A DNA stretch of 64,000 bases from an uncultured Collinsella sp. (GCA_900758375.1 CAAERJ010000060.1:1-64000), one strand, 5' to 3'; counted from the stretch's first letter, positions 16,350-25,441 are shown. The notes: generated from the letters alone by a model not told the origin. A program made the numbers and translations.

Positions 16350-17228
16350 CTACTTAAGAAGCTGGGCCATGGCGTTGACGAATTTTTGGACTTGGAGGGT
16401 GGGCTCGAGCGGGTAGTGCAGAAAGACCGGCACCTCTCGCCCGCATAGGAACGGCACGCCCACGAAGGCCGGGTGCACCCCCGACCACGCTCCGCAGGTG
16501 AGCACCGCATCGCCCTTTTCCTCGGCCTCGTTAAAGAGTGCAAAGTCAAAGCTGTCCACATCGATCACGTCCACGCCGCCGTCTGCCAAAAGATCGATAC
16601 GCAGGCTGTCCATAGCGTCGTTGCCGTGGCGGAGCACGCGCAGGCGCATGCCCTCCAAGTCGGCAACCGTAATGCGTGTCTTGCGCGCCAGCGGGCTCGT
16701 GCGCGGCACGTCGATATAAAACGGCACGTTGCCAATGCGGAGCTTTTGGCAGGCGTCGCCCCAGCGTGGGGTAGAAAAACTCGACTGCACCACATCGACC
16801 TCGCGGCCCAAGCTGCGCATGACGGTCTCGCGCTCGTCATAGAGGTCGCTTACCGGCACGATCTCAAATCGTAGCGACGGTTCCAGATCGTGGATGCCCG
16901 ACCACATCGACAGCGTCTGGCGTCCTGGGCACATCATCGATACGCCCAGGCGCACGGCACCGCCATCGCCCGCCGCGCGTCGGGCACGGCGCAGCGCGTC
17001 CTCGGACTGCCGCATGATCGAGCGCGCGTCGTCCACCAGCAGAGCACCCGCCGGCGTCACCTTGACGCCCGAGTGCGAGCGCTCGAACAACGTGATACCA
17101 AACTCGGCCTCAAATCCCGACACCTGCTTGACGAGGGCCGGGGTCGACACGCGCAATTTTGCCGCTGCACGCGAGAAGCTTCCCAGCTCCGCGGCGGCCG
17201 ATATGGCCTCAAGTCGTCGATCGTACAC
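16350..17228 (-). CDS. LysR-family transcriptional regulator
   Basis: 292 aa from the GTG at 17228, which has CGGGAG six bases upstream; the ATG at 17261 has no ribosome site. The N-terminal helix-turn-helix is RLEAISAAAELGSFSRAAAK and the following LRVSTPALVKQVSGFEAEFG, then the family linker ITLFERSHSGVKVTPAG. The rest is a periplasmic-binding-protein-like effector domain. It is divergent from the SDR-MFS-Gfo/Idh/MocA set that starts at 17462, so it probably controls that set in response to its substrate or an intermediate. The effector is unknown. Confidence 0.88.
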   Translation of the reverse strand: MYDRRLEAISAAAELGSFSRAAAKLRVSTPALVKQVSGFEAEFGITLFERSHSGVKVTPAGALLVDDARSIMRQSEDALRRARRAAGDGGAVRLGVSMMCPGRQTLSMWSGIHDLEPSLRFEIVPVSDLYDERETVMRSLGREVDVVQSSFSTPRWGDACQKLRIGNVPFYIDVPRTSPLARKTRITVADLEGMRLRVLRHGNDAMDSLRIDLLADGGVDVIDVDSFDFALFNEAEEKGDAVLTCGAWSGVHPAFVGVPFLCGREVPVFLHYPLEPTLQVQKFVNAMAQLLK

Positions 17229-17408
17229 GTCAATCTCCCGTTTTCGCGCCCGTGGCCACATGGTGCCACAGGGGGTTGTTTTCGCAGGTCACGCGCTCAG
17301 TTGAGCATAAACTGCATCGCACAGTGTAAACCTACGGTTAACGCCATTCTAACAAATATGCAATTCATCTGCGCAAATGCAAAGCATACGATAACCTGCG
17401 AAAACCAC

Positions 17409-17435
17409 GTGGGTCGATTAATGGGAACGACCCAC
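17409..17435 (+). promoter_or_regulatory. Inverted repeat just upstream of the SDR gene
   Basis: GTGGGTCG and CGACCCAC are separated by 11 bp and end 26 bp before the SDR start codon, directly before the GGGAGG ribosome site. It could be an operator half-pair for the divergent LysR protein, or an mRNA leader hairpin close to the ribosome site. Confidence 0.45.
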
Positions 17436-17461
17436 AGGGAGGCACAAGAAGGGAAGTTCCT

Positions 17462-18343
17462 ATGAGCAACTGGCTTAAGCTCGAGGGCGATGTCTGCGCC
17501 GTGACCGGCGCACTCGGCGGTATGGGCGTCGAGATTTGCCGCGAGTTCGCCCGCAACGGCGCCAACGTCGTCCTGCTCGACCTGGACGAGGAAAAGGTCA
17601 AGGCCGCAGCCGCTGACCTCGCCGCCGAGTTTGGCATCCACACCGAGGGCTACAAGATGAACGCCACCGACGAGGCCGAGGTTCAGGCCGCCGTCGATGC
17701 CACCATCGCCGACTTCGGCCGTGTCGACGTCCTCGTCAACACCGCCGGTATCCTGCGCTTCGCCGCCATGGAGGACCTGCCGCTCTCCGACTGGAACGAG
17801 GTCATCAACGTCAACCTCACCGGTTACTTCATCACCTCGCAGCGCTTTGGTCGCGAGATGATCAAGGCCGGCCAGGGCCGCCTGGTGCACATCTCGACCG
17901 TCGCTAGCCACTCCCCCGAGACGTTCTCGGGCGTGTACAGCTCCACCAAGGCCGGCGTCAACATGATGTCCAAGATGCTCGCCGCCGAGTGGGGCCCCTA
18001 CGGCGTCCGCTCCAACTGCGTCGAGCCCTGCTTCGTTAAGACCCCGATGTCGGCCAACTTCTACGCCGATCCCGAGGTCGAAAAGAGCCGCAGCCGCCTG
18101 ATCGCCACGCGCCGCATCGGCGAGGTCAGCGATATCGCCAACGCCGTCATGTTCCTGGCGTCCACGCGCTCGGACTTTACCACCGGCGACGCCATCAAGG
18201 TCGACGGCGGCTTCTCCAACATGATGGGCGACCTCACCGCCAAGCCCGGCGGCCGTCGCGCCTATGCCGACAACTACCTTAAGAACAAGGGTGTCGAGCT
18301 CTGGTCCGATGAGTCCGGCGTCGCAAAGCCGACTGACCAGTAA
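17462..18343 (+). CDS. Short-chain dehydrogenase/reductase
   Basis: 293 aa, classical SDR with a longer C-terminal tail. The nucleotide motif TGALGGMG is at residues 15-22, DLDEEK follows strand 2 (NAD preference suggested by the Asp), NTAGIL replaces NNAG at about residue 96, and the catalytic set is Ser in HISTVAS, then YSSTK at about 158-162. Such enzymes oxidise sugar alcohols, sugar acids or cyclitols. The last 40 residues (PGGRRAYADNYLKNKGVELW) extend beyond the usual length. First gene of a set with an OFA-type transporter and a Gfo/Idh/MocA oxidoreductase, likely a catabolic pathway under the divergent LysR. Confidence 0.9.
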   Translation: MSNWLKLEGDVCAVTGALGGMGVEICREFARNGANVVLLDLDEEKVKAAAADLAAEFGIHTEGYKMNATDEAEVQAAVDATIADFGRVDVLVNTAGILRFAAMEDLPLSDWNEVINVNLTGYFITSQRFGREMIKAGQGRLVHISTVASHSPETFSGVYSSTKAGVNMMSKMLAAEWGPYGVRSNCVEPCFVKTPMSANFYADPEVEKSRSRLIATRRIGEVSDIANAVMFLASTRSDFTTGDAIKVDGGFSNMMGDLTAKPGGRRAYADNYLKNKGVELWSDESGVAKPTDQ

Positions 18344-18408
18344 ACCAACCTGGCAGGGAGGCCCGCAGACACGCCCGCTCCTCCCCCGTATCGATTAGAA
18401 AGAGTCCA

Positions 18409-19665
18409 ATGGCTTCCACCAACTCCAACAAGGGTCGCGCCGTCGTGCTTTCCGCCGCGTGCGTCACCATGTTCTTCATTAGCTCCATCGCGCTGTATTC
18501 CGTCGTGAGCAAGAATCTGCTCGCCGTCTACCCCGAGTGGTCGAGTGCCCTTACCTGGGCTTTCCCCGTCTTTCAGACCATCATGGCCGTAACGGGCATC
18601 TTCGCCGGCCGCATCTCCGATAAGATCGGCCCGCGCAACGTCGTGATCGCCGCCGCCGTGTGCTACGGCCTGGGCTGGTTCATGTCCGGCACCGTCACCG
18701 AGCCGTGGCAGTTCTACCTGTGGTTCTCGCTCGTCGCCGCTGTCGGCAACGGCCTGGGCTACAACCCGGCGCTCACCACCGGCCAAAAGTGGTTCATCGA
18801 CAAGAAGGGCCTTGCCTCCGGCATCACCCTGGCCGCTTCGACCGCCGGCCCCGCCGTGCTGTCCCCGGTGCTCGCCTCGCTGCTCATCCCGAGCCTGGGC
18901 ATCTTTGGCGCCCTCAAGGCACTCGGCGTCATCTTCTTTGTGACGATCGCCGCCTCCGCCCTGTTCCTGAAGGCCCCCGAGGCCGGTTGGCTGCCCGAGG
19001 GCTTCGAGGCCCCCAAGGGCGGTGCACATGCCGGCACCTTCGGCGACCTCACCCCGGGCGAGATGGTCAAGACCCCGCGCTTCTGGGTCCTCATCGTCAC
19101 CTTCGCCTTTGCCGCCACCGCGGGCACCCTGCTCGTGGGCAAGGTTGCCTCCATCGCCGCCGTCCAGCTCTTCGCCGACCCCACGAGCGCCGCGGCCGTC
19201 GCCCTCGGCGGCGTGGTGGTCTCCGTCAACACCTGCGCCAACCTGGTTGGCCGCCTGTCCTTTGGCCAGATCATCGACAAGCTCGGCGCCTATAAGTCGC
19301 TGCTCATCAGCCTTGTCGTCACCATCGTCGCACTTGTCATCATGTCGATGAGCTTTACGCAGAGCATGTTCTTTGTGGCGCTCGCCCTGCTCGGCTTTAG
19401 CTTTGGCGCCCTGCTCGTCATCTACCCGCCGCTCACCGGTGGCGCCTTTGGCACCAGCAACATCGGCGTCAACTACGGCATCATGTTTTTGGGTTACGCC
19501 GCTTCCACCTGGATCAGCCAGCCCATCACCGCCGTGCTGTATCACGCCGAGGCCGGCAGCGCCGCCTACCAGCAGTCTTTCTACGGCGCCATTGTAATCG
19601 CCGCCATCGCCGTCGTGCTCACCGTCTACATGATGGTCTCCGACAGCAAGAAGAAGTCCGCCTAG
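18409..19665 (+). CDS. MFS transporter, OFA (oxalate/formate antiporter-like) family
   Basis: 418 aa, twelve membrane segments. The start of the first helix, the motif GRISDKIGPRNVV between helices 2 and 3, and GYNPALTTGQKWFIDKKGLA with the family K-W-F-x-x-K-G-L-A signature place it in the OFA branch, which carries small monocarboxylates or sugar acids. It lies 65 bp after the SDR gene and before the Gfo/Idh/MocA gene, so it probably imports the compound those dehydrogenases act on. The substrate cannot be told from the sequence. Ribosome site AGAAAGAG is modest. Confidence 0.87.
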   Translation: MASTNSNKGRAVVLSAACVTMFFISSIALYSVVSKNLLAVYPEWSSALTWAFPVFQTIMAVTGIFAGRISDKIGPRNVVIAAAVCYGLGWFMSGTVTEPWQFYLWFSLVAAVGNGLGYNPALTTGQKWFIDKKGLASGITLAASTAGPAVLSPVLASLLIPSLGIFGALKALGVIFFVTIAASALFLKAPEAGWLPEGFEAPKGGAHAGTFGDLTPGEMVKTPRFWVLIVTFAFAATAGTLLVGKVASIAAVQLFADPTSAAAVALGGVVVSVNTCANLVGRLSFGQIIDKLGAYKSLLISLVVTIVALVIMSMSFTQSMFFVALALLGFSFGALLVIYPPLTGGAFGTSNIGVNYGIMFLGYAASTWISQPITAVLYHAEAGSAAYQQSFYGAIVIAAIAVVLTVYMMVSDSKKKSA

Positions 19666-19673
19666 TTTTACCG

Positions 19674-19704
19674 ATGCGACAAAGGGACAGCCCCTTTGTC
19701 GCAT
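19674..19704. repeat. 31-bp intergenic palindrome with compensated arm change
   Basis: Arms ATGCGACAAAGGG and CCCTTTGTCGCAT. Compared with other copies, T-to-C in the left arm (TGTGAC to TGCGAC) is matched by A-to-G in the right arm (GTCACA to GTCGCA), so pairing is kept. It lies nine bases past the OFA transporter stop codon. Confidence 0.85.
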
Positions 19705-19734
19705 TCCACCGGTCACCAGTATTAAGGAGTCGAA

Positions 19735-20775
19735 ATGTCTGAGCTCAACCCCGTCCGCATTGCCGTTATCGGCGCCGGCGCCATGGGCCGCAACCACATC
19801 CGCTTTGTCACCGAGGAGCCCGAGGCCGAGCTCGTCGCCATCGCCGACGCCTTTGAGGGCGCCCGCGCCACGGCCGAGGCCGCCGGCGTGCCGTTTTACA
19901 CCGATCCCGCCCAGATGATGGACGAGGTCAAGCCCGAGGCCGTCATCATCGCCACCCCCAACGACCTGCACCTGGGCGTTGCTCGCGAGGCTGTGAAGCG
20001 CAACATCGTGCCGCTAGTCGAAAAGCCGATCTCCAACGACCTCGAGGATGCCCAGGCCTTCGCCGCCGAGGCCGAGACCGCCGGCGTGCCCGTGCTCGTG
20101 GGTCAGCACCGTCGCCACAACCCCTTCGTCAACAAGGCCAAGGAGATCATCGAGTCCGGCGAGCTGGGCAAGCTCACCGTGTCGAGCTTCCACTACATGA
20201 TCTATAAGAATGACGAGTACTTCGATGTCGAGTGGCGCCGCAAGAAGGGTGCCGGCCCGATCCTGGTCAACCTGGTGCACGACGTCGACCTGCTCCGCTA
20301 CCTGTTGGGCGAGCCCGTTGCCGTCCAGGGCATGCAGTCCAGCGCCGCCCGCGGTTTTGAGACCGAGGACTCCGCTGTGGTCAACGTCCGTTTTGCCGAT
20401 GGCGCGCTCGCAAGCATGACCATCTCCGACGCCACCGCCAGCCCCTGGAACTGGGAGGCAACCGCTCGCGAGGATCCGCAGTACCGCCCCTTCGACGCCG
20501 ACGCCTACTTTATCGGCGGAACCCTAGGCGCCCTGTCGCTGCCCCGCCTGCACCAGTTCTCCTACGACGGCGCCTCTAACTGGCACAAGCCGCTGCAGAT
20601 GGAGATTCCGGCCGTGGACCCGGCACTGCCGCACAAGATGCAGCTCAAGCACTTTGTGAAGGTCGTCCGCCGCGAGGTCGAGCCCGTCGTGACCCCCGCC
20701 GATAACGTCAAGACGCTCACGCTTCTCAACGCCATCAAGGAGGCCGCCGAGACCGGCCAGCTCGTCGAGCTGTAA
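19735..20775 (+). CDS. Gfo/Idh/MocA-family NAD(P)-dependent oxidoreductase
   Basis: 346 aa. The Rossmann motif VIGAGAMGRNH lies at residues 10-20, and the family EKPIS motif (catalytic Lys) near residue 96 follows ATPNDLHL. The C-terminal alpha/beta domain carries the His of LVNLVHDVDLLRYLLG, typical of myo-inositol dehydrogenase-like enzymes. Members oxidise cyclitols, sugar acids or related polyols. AAGGAG precedes the ATG at 6 nt. Third gene of the LysR-linked set; a terminator follows at 20848. Substrate not assignable. Confidence 0.9.
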   Translation: MSELNPVRIAVIGAGAMGRNHIRFVTEEPEAELVAIADAFEGARATAEAAGVPFYTDPAQMMDEVKPEAVIIATPNDLHLGVAREAVKRNIVPLVEKPISNDLEDAQAFAAEAETAGVPVLVGQHRRHNPFVNKAKEIIESGELGKLTVSSFHYMIYKNDEYFDVEWRRKKGAGPILVNLVHDVDLLRYLLGEPVAVQGMQSSAARGFETEDSAVVNVRFADGALASMTISDATASPWNWEATAREDPQYRPFDADAYFIGGTLGALSLPRLHQFSYDGASNWHKPLQMEIPAVDPALPHKMQLKHFVKVVRREVEPVVTPADNVKTLTLLNAIKEAAETGQLVEL

Positions 20776-20847
20776 TGCCTTAGGGCAGACCGCGGCAGAA
20801 GCCCCATGCCGAGCCCCTCGGTCCGTCACCAATAAGCCCCTCTTCTT

Positions 20848-20885
20848 TGCCCCGCGAGCAGCCTCCTGCCCGCGGGGCATTTTGC
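20848..20885 (+). terminator. Terminator after Gfo/Idh/MocA gene
   Basis: TGCCCCGCG and CGCGGGGCA form the stem and ATTTTGCT follows. It ends the SDR-OFA-Gfo/Idh/MocA transcript. Confidence 0.85.
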
Positions 20886-20960
20886 TACCTTGCCGACGAT
20901 TTTTCTGGGGCGGGGGCTATTTTGTACCTCGGCTTGATTCGTTTGCCACGAAATGCGCCT

Positions 20961-21088
20961 ATCTACTACGTTTAACCGATCGCCCTCAACCATGCCAAAT
21001 ATCGCGAAATAAAAACCGCAGGTAAACGGCTTGCCGATTTTCGGAAAACCCAGGCATGGTCGACCTATACGGTTCAAACGTAGTAGAT
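20961..21088. repeat. Structured intergenic element, core family B, copy 2
   Basis: Arms ATCTACTACGTTTAACCG (20961-20978) and CGGTTCAAACGTAGTAGAT (21070-21088) pair with one bulge; an inner CCATGCC/GGCATGG stem is also present. The core ACCGCAGGTAAACGGCTTG then GATTTTCGGAAAA matches the element at 11408. It lies between the Gfo/Idh/MocA terminator and tex, about 100 bp before the tex start. Confidence 0.7.
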
Positions 21089-21186
21089 GGGCCGTTTTCA
21101 TGGCGCAGCCCCAAAACAGTCTTTTAGGACGGGTGGTATCCTTGGTAGCTCTGTGCTGCAAACGCACCTCAAACGCAAGGAGTCCC

Positions 21187-23334
21187 ATGGATCTTATCGC
21201 CCAGCTCGCCCGCGAGCTCAACCTTAAGGCTGACAACATCGAGGCAGCCGTCAAGCTCATCGACGAGGGCAACACCATCCCCTTTATCTCGCGCTACCGC
21301 AAGGAAGCAACGGGCGGCATGGACGACGTTGCCCTGCGCGCACTCGACGAGCGCCTGTCTTACCTGCGCAATCTTGAGCAGCGCAAGGAGGACGTCATCC
21401 TGCTCATCGACGCCCAGGGCAAACTCACGCCCGAGCTCGAGCAGCAGATTCGCGAGGCCACGCAGCTCCAGCGTGTCGAGGACCTCTACAAGCCCTACCG
21501 AAAAAAGCGCATGACCCGCGCGCAGAAGGCCCGCGAAGCCGGCCTGGAGCCGCTTGCTAACATGATCATCATGCAGGCATCCGCCAAGGGCAGCGCGCTC
21601 GACGCCGCCGCGGCATACGTCAACGAGGAAGCCGGCTTCGACACGCCCGAAAAGGCGCTCGCCGGCGCCGCCGACATCGTGGCCGAGACGGTAGCCGAAG
21701 ACCCTGAGAACGTCGCCGACCTGCGCGCCTTTACACAAAACACCGCCGACATCGTCGTCGAGGCCACCGACCCCGCCGAGAAGACCCCCTACGAGCCGTA
21801 CTACAGCTATGACGAGCCGCTGCGCCGTATACCCAACCACCGCGTGCTGGCTATCGACCGCGGTGAGCGCGAGGGCAAGCTCCGCGTGCGCGTGAACGTC
21901 GACGGCGCTGCTGCCACGGCACGCCTCGGCAGCCGCTGGCCCCGACGCCAGGGCGTCTTCGCACCCGTCTTCGATGCCGCCATCGCCGACGGCTACAAGC
22001 GCCTCATGGCCCCCTCGCTGGAGCGCGAGGCCCGCGCCAAACTCACCGTTCGCGCCCAGACCGAGGCCATCAACGTCTTTGCCAAGAATCTCGAGGGTCT
22101 GCTCTCGGCACGCCCCGTGCGAGGCGCCCGCGTGCTCGCGCTCGACCCGGGCTACCGCACCGGCTGCAAGGTCGCCGTCATGGACGAGACCGGCAAGCTG
22201 CTCGACCACGGCGTGGTCTACCCCACCAAACCGCGCCACGACGTCGCCGGCACTAAGCGCGAGCTCGCCCGCCTCGTCAAGAAGGACGACGTCAACACCA
22301 TCGTCATCGGCAACGGCACCGCCAGCCGTGAGACCGAGGAAGTCGTCTCGGAGTTCATCGCCGAGCAGGCGCCTGGGCTGCGATACACCATCGTCAACGA
22401 GGCCGGCGCGTCGGTGTACTCCGCCTCCGAGCTCGCCAGCCAGGAATACCCCGACCTGGACGTCACCGTGCGTGGCGCCATGAGCCTGGGCCGTCGCCTG
22501 CAAGACCCGCTGGCAGAGCTCGTCAAGATTCCGCCCCAGTCCATCGGCGTTGGCCAGTACCAGCACGACCTTGACCAGGCCGAGCTTTCACGCACCCTGG
22601 GCCACGTGGTGGAGGACGTCGTCAACCGCGTGGGCGTCGACGTCAACACCGCGAGTGCGAGCCTGCTGGGCTACGTGTCGGGCATCACGCCGAGCGTGGC
22701 CAAGAATATCGTGGCCTACCGCGAGGAAAACGGCGCCTTTACCGATCGCCGCCAGCTCAAGAAGGTCCCCAAGTTGGGGCCCAAGGCATATCTCAACGCC
22801 GCGGGTTTCCTGCGCATCAGCGGCGGTAAGAACCCGCTCGACGCGACAAGCGTCCACCCTGAGAGCTACGAGGTGGCCACAACCGTCCTGGAGCGCGCAG
22901 GCGTTAAAGCCAGCGAGCTCAGCCGCGGCGGCGTGCCCGACATCGAGCGCCGTCTGGGCAGCATCTCGGCGCTGGCAAGCGACCTGGACTGCGGCACCCT
23001 GACGCTCATCGACATCGTCAACGAGCTCAAGAAACCCGGCCGCGACCCGCGCGACGACGCGCCCGAGGTGGTCTTTAGCCGCTCGGCGCTTTCCATCGAC
23101 GACCTGGAGCCCGGCATGGAGCTCAAGGGCACGGTGCGCAACGTTGTGGATTTTGGTGCCTTCGTCGACGTGGGCGTGCACCAGGACGGCCTCGTGCATA
23201 TCTCCAAGCTGGCCAACCGCTTCGTCAAGCACCCGAGTGATGTCGTGCGCGTCGGCGACACGGTAAAGGTGTGGGTCGAGAAGGTCGATCGCGACCGCAA
23301 AAAGATCTCCCTCACCATGGTGCAGGGGAAGTAA
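21187..23334 (+). CDS. tex: Tex-family RNA-binding transcription accessory protein
   Basis: 715 aa from the ATG at 21187 with AAGGAG five bases upstream; the longer frame from 21031 runs through a repeat and is rejected. Domains in order: helical N-terminal region with ISRYRKEATGGMDD (about residues 34-47), YqgF/RNase H-like domain (VLALDPGYRTGCKVAVMD near residue 318), helix-hairpin-helix repeats (YVSGITPSVAKNIVAYR; LGPKAYLNAAGFLRI), and a C-terminal S1 RNA-binding domain (GTVRNVVDFGAFVDVGVHQD near residue 650). Tex binds RNA and affects transcription; its loss alters toxin or surface gene expression in several pathogens. Monocistronic here. Confidence 0.95.
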   Translation: MDLIAQLARELNLKADNIEAAVKLIDEGNTIPFISRYRKEATGGMDDVALRALDERLSYLRNLEQRKEDVILLIDAQGKLTPELEQQIREATQLQRVEDLYKPYRKKRMTRAQKAREAGLEPLANMIIMQASAKGSALDAAAAYVNEEAGFDTPEKALAGAADIVAETVAEDPENVADLRAFTQNTADIVVEATDPAEKTPYEPYYSYDEPLRRIPNHRVLAIDRGEREGKLRVRVNVDGAAATARLGSRWPRRQGVFAPVFDAAIADGYKRLMAPSLEREARAKLTVRAQTEAINVFAKNLEGLLSARPVRGARVLALDPGYRTGCKVAVMDETGKLLDHGVVYPTKPRHDVAGTKRELARLVKKDDVNTIVIGNGTASRETEEVVSEFIAEQAPGLRYTIVNEAGASVYSASELASQEYPDLDVTVRGAMSLGRRLQDPLAELVKIPPQSIGVGQYQHDLDQAELSRTLGHVVEDVVNRVGVDVNTASASLLGYVSGITPSVAKNIVAYREENGAFTDRRQLKKVPKLGPKAYLNAAGFLRISGGKNPLDATSVHPESYEVATTVLERAGVKASELSRGGVPDIERRLGSISALASDLDCGTLTLIDIVNELKKPGRDPRDDAPEVVFSRSALSIDDLEPGMELKGTVRNVVDFGAFVDVGVHQDGLVHISKLANRFVKHPSDVVRVGDTVKVWVEKVDRDRKKISLTMVQGK

Positions 23335-23363
23335 ACCGCCAAAGCAAGGGTCCCCCCCTCACG

Positions 23364-23541
23364 CGACGTGCAAAATCGCGAGTATTCTGCAAATTCCACC
23401 GTTCCGGATGCCCCTCAGAGACGAAAAAGCAAAAAACAGCCCCCGTTTTAGCGTCGTCAGAGCCAAAACGGGGGCTGTTCCGTGCTTCAACCAGCTGGTA
23501 AAAATCTTTACCTTGCTGAATACTCTCAATTTTGCACGTCG
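23364..23541. repeat. Inverted-repeat element with internal terminator
   Basis: Outer arms CGACGTGCAAAAT...GAGTATTC and GAATACTC...ATTTTGCACGTCG pair across 178 bp. Inside lies a strong hairpin (AACAGCCCCCGTTTT/AAAACGGGGGCTGTT, 23435-23479) with a T-rich tail on the minus strand, able to act as a terminator for the transaldolase transcript. Same nested plan as the other palindromic elements of the window. Confidence 0.7.
23435..23479 (-). terminator. Hairpin terminator, minus strand
   Basis: 15-bp perfect stem with a 15-nt loop; on the minus strand it is followed by TTTTGCTTTTTCG. Nearest upstream minus-strand gene is the transaldolase, ending at 23716. Confidence 0.7.
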
Positions 23542-23615
23542 CAGGCGGGGGTACCTTTGCCCACGGCAGGATTGGAGGCCGATCACCAACCTACCGGCAA
23601 GCTCGTGTCGGCAGC

Positions 23616-23683
23616 CCCGGCCTTTCCTTTGCCTAGCGCGACCCTCGCGAAGCGCGTGAGCGATAGGGAAAGGAAAGGCCGGG
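23616..23683. repeat. Long inverted-repeat element, core family A (short form)
   Basis: 20-bp arms (23616-23635 and 23664-23683, one mismatch, half CCCGGCCTTTCCTTT) flank a loop with GCGCGACCCTCGCGAAGCGC. It lies just past the transaldolase stop codon on the convergent side with tex. Confidence 0.65.
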
Positions 23684-23715
23684 ACGAACAACCCGCGGCG
23701 CAGCCAGTGCTCGCG

Positions 23716-24420
23716 TTACGGCAGGATATGGAAACCGAGCGAGGCGATATCCTTGGCAAAGCCGCGGACGGTGTCGAGCGAGACCTCGTACGGATCGCGG
23801 CCGATGTTCTTACGCTTGGCCAGGATGTTGTTGGGCACCGTGATGATCTGGCAACCGCATCCTTCCGCCTGGTAAATGTTGATGAGCTCGCGCGTGGACG
23901 CCCACAGGACCTCGCAGTTGGGCTTGGCGGCGGCCTTCTTGACCGACTCCGTCATAAACGGAATGGGGTCGACGCCGGTATCGGCGATGCGGCCGGCAAA
24001 GAGCGAAATGATGGACGGCGTCTCGGCGTCAACGGCCTCGACCATCTCATCGACCTGCTTAGGCGTAAAGATAGTGGTGACGTTGACCTTGATGCCGTCG
24101 GCCGAAAGCTTGTGGACCAGCTCGGCGGTGGACTCGCCCTTGGTGGTCACGCACGGGATCTTGACGTAGACGTTCTCGGCCCAGGTAGCGATCTCGCGAG
24201 CCTCAGCCTCCATGGTCTCGACGTCGTCGGCAAAGACCTCAAACGAGACGGAAACGTCGGTGATGTGGGCCAGGACTTCCTTGGCAAACGCGCGGTAATC
24301 CGTCACGCCGCCCTTCTTCATAAGGGACGGGTTGGTCGTGAAACCCTGAACGTTGCCGTTCTCGTACATGTCGAGCATGCCCTCGAGGTTTGCACCGTCA
24401 GCGAACACCTTGATTGCCAT
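23716..24420 (-). CDS. Transaldolase / fructose-6-phosphate aldolase-like
   Basis: 234 aa from the ATG at 24420, which follows GAAAGGAA; eight more residues would be gained from 24444 but with no ribosome site. Short class I aldolase of the transaldolase family, TIM barrel. FADGANLEGM and GFTTNPSLMKKGG begin the fold; the Schiff-base Lys is in VYVKIPC; VTTIFTPKQ and SLFAGRIADTG are family blocks. These enzymes act in the non-oxidative pentose phosphate pathway (transaldolase) or cleave fructose 6-phosphate (FSA). The insertion around CEVLWASTRELINIYQAEGC is typical of the group annotated as transaldolase in Coriobacteriia. No pathway partners adjacent. Confidence 0.88.
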   Translation of the reverse strand: MAIKVFADGANLEGMLDMYENGNVQGFTTNPSLMKKGGVTDYRAFAKEVLAHITDVSVSFEVFADDVETMEAEAREIATWAENVYVKIPCVTTKGESTAELVHKLSADGIKVNVTTIFTPKQVDEMVEAVDAETPSIISLFAGRIADTGVDPIPFMTESVKKAAAKPNCEVLWASTRELINIYQAEGCGCQIITVPNNILAKRKNIGRDPYEVSLDTVRGFAKDIASLGFHILP

Positions 24421-24613
24421 CTGCCTGATTCCTTTCGCTTGCACATGGGCGTTGCACTGCTAAACACTTTACCTACGTTTATCAAGGCGTGAGCTGCGGG
24501 TTTTTATCTTCTCGGCGAACGGTATAAACACCTCAGTGTTTGGATTGATAAATCGATTGAGCATGCAAAGGCAAAGAGTCGCAGTTTGAGCAAACGTCAG
24601 AACGCGGGATTCA

Positions 24614-25441
24614 TTAGATGAGGCCGAAATGCTGCATCGCTGTGACGGTGCCGTCGTGTGCGACATCGTCAGTCACGTAGTCGGCGACCGCTTTGACCTC
24701 GGACATGGCGTTGCCCATGGCCACGGCCGTCTCGACGGCAGCGAGCATGCCCAGGTCGTTACCCGAATCGCCAAAGCCAAAGGTGCACGCATTTCCCTCG
24801 CGGCCCAGATACGTCAGCGCTCGCGCCACGCCCACGCCTTTGTTGATGCCCTTGGGGCTCAGCTCGCGATTCTGGCCACCGGTGTTGCAGGCCTCAAAAT
24901 AGCGCTCGATAAAGCCATCATCGTTGGCTACGCGAGCCAAACTGGGCACATTGAGGCATACCTTGCCCACGCGCAGACGGCCGTCGACGCGCATTTCCTC
25001 GGCGCTGTGCACCACAGAAGTGCCGATCAGAGACGACTGCTCAACACCCGCGGGTTCCAGGGCAAAAGTAGCCACGTTGGTCTCGAAAAAGGCCTCAATC
25101 CCTGCCACGGCCATACGGCGTGCAAGCTCCTCGATAACGTCCTCGCCAAAGCAGTCCTCGTGTACCACGCGGCCCTCGACCTCGAGCGTGGCTCCCGCCA
25201 TGGCAACGACACCCGCAGGCTCCAAAGCACGCAGGCCTTCGGCAATCAGCCACAAGGGACGACCCGTGCAGATAAATGCTTGGTGGCCTGCATTGCGCAG
25301 ACGACCAAATGCATCGACAACGGCCTTCGACGGGTGGACCGCATTGAAGTCTTTATCGGTCATATCGTCGGGATCGAACGACGTCAGCGTGCCGTCCACG
25401 TCAAAAAAGAGCACGGCGGAATCGGGGCACGCATCAATCAT
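24614..25441 (-). CDS. HAD-superfamily hydrolase, Cof/YidA type
   Basis: 275 aa from the ATG at 25441 with GAAAGGAA upstream. Motif I is FFDVDGTLT (Asp nucleophile near residue 14), motif II is in ICTGRP, and motifs III-IV are at LGREGNACTFGFGDSGNDLG (motif IV GDSGND, where many members have GDxxND). The cap is of the C2 type between motifs II and III. Such proteins are usually phosphatases of sugar phosphates, FMN or PLP. It is divergent from rlmKL; no operon partner. Substrate unknown. Confidence 0.9.
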   Translation of the reverse strand: MIDACPDSAVLFFDVDGTLTSFDPDDMTDKDFNAVHPSKAVVDAFGRLRNAGHQAFICTGRPLWLIAEGLRALEPAGVVAMAGATLEVEGRVVHEDCFGEDVIEELARRMAVAGIEAFFETNVATFALEPAGVEQSSLIGTSVVHSAEEMRVDGRLRVGKVCLNVPSLARVANDDGFIERYFEACNTGGQNRELSPKGINKGVGVARALTYLGREGNACTFGFGDSGNDLGMLAAVETAVAMGNAMSEVKAVADYVTDDVAHDGTVTAMQHFGLI

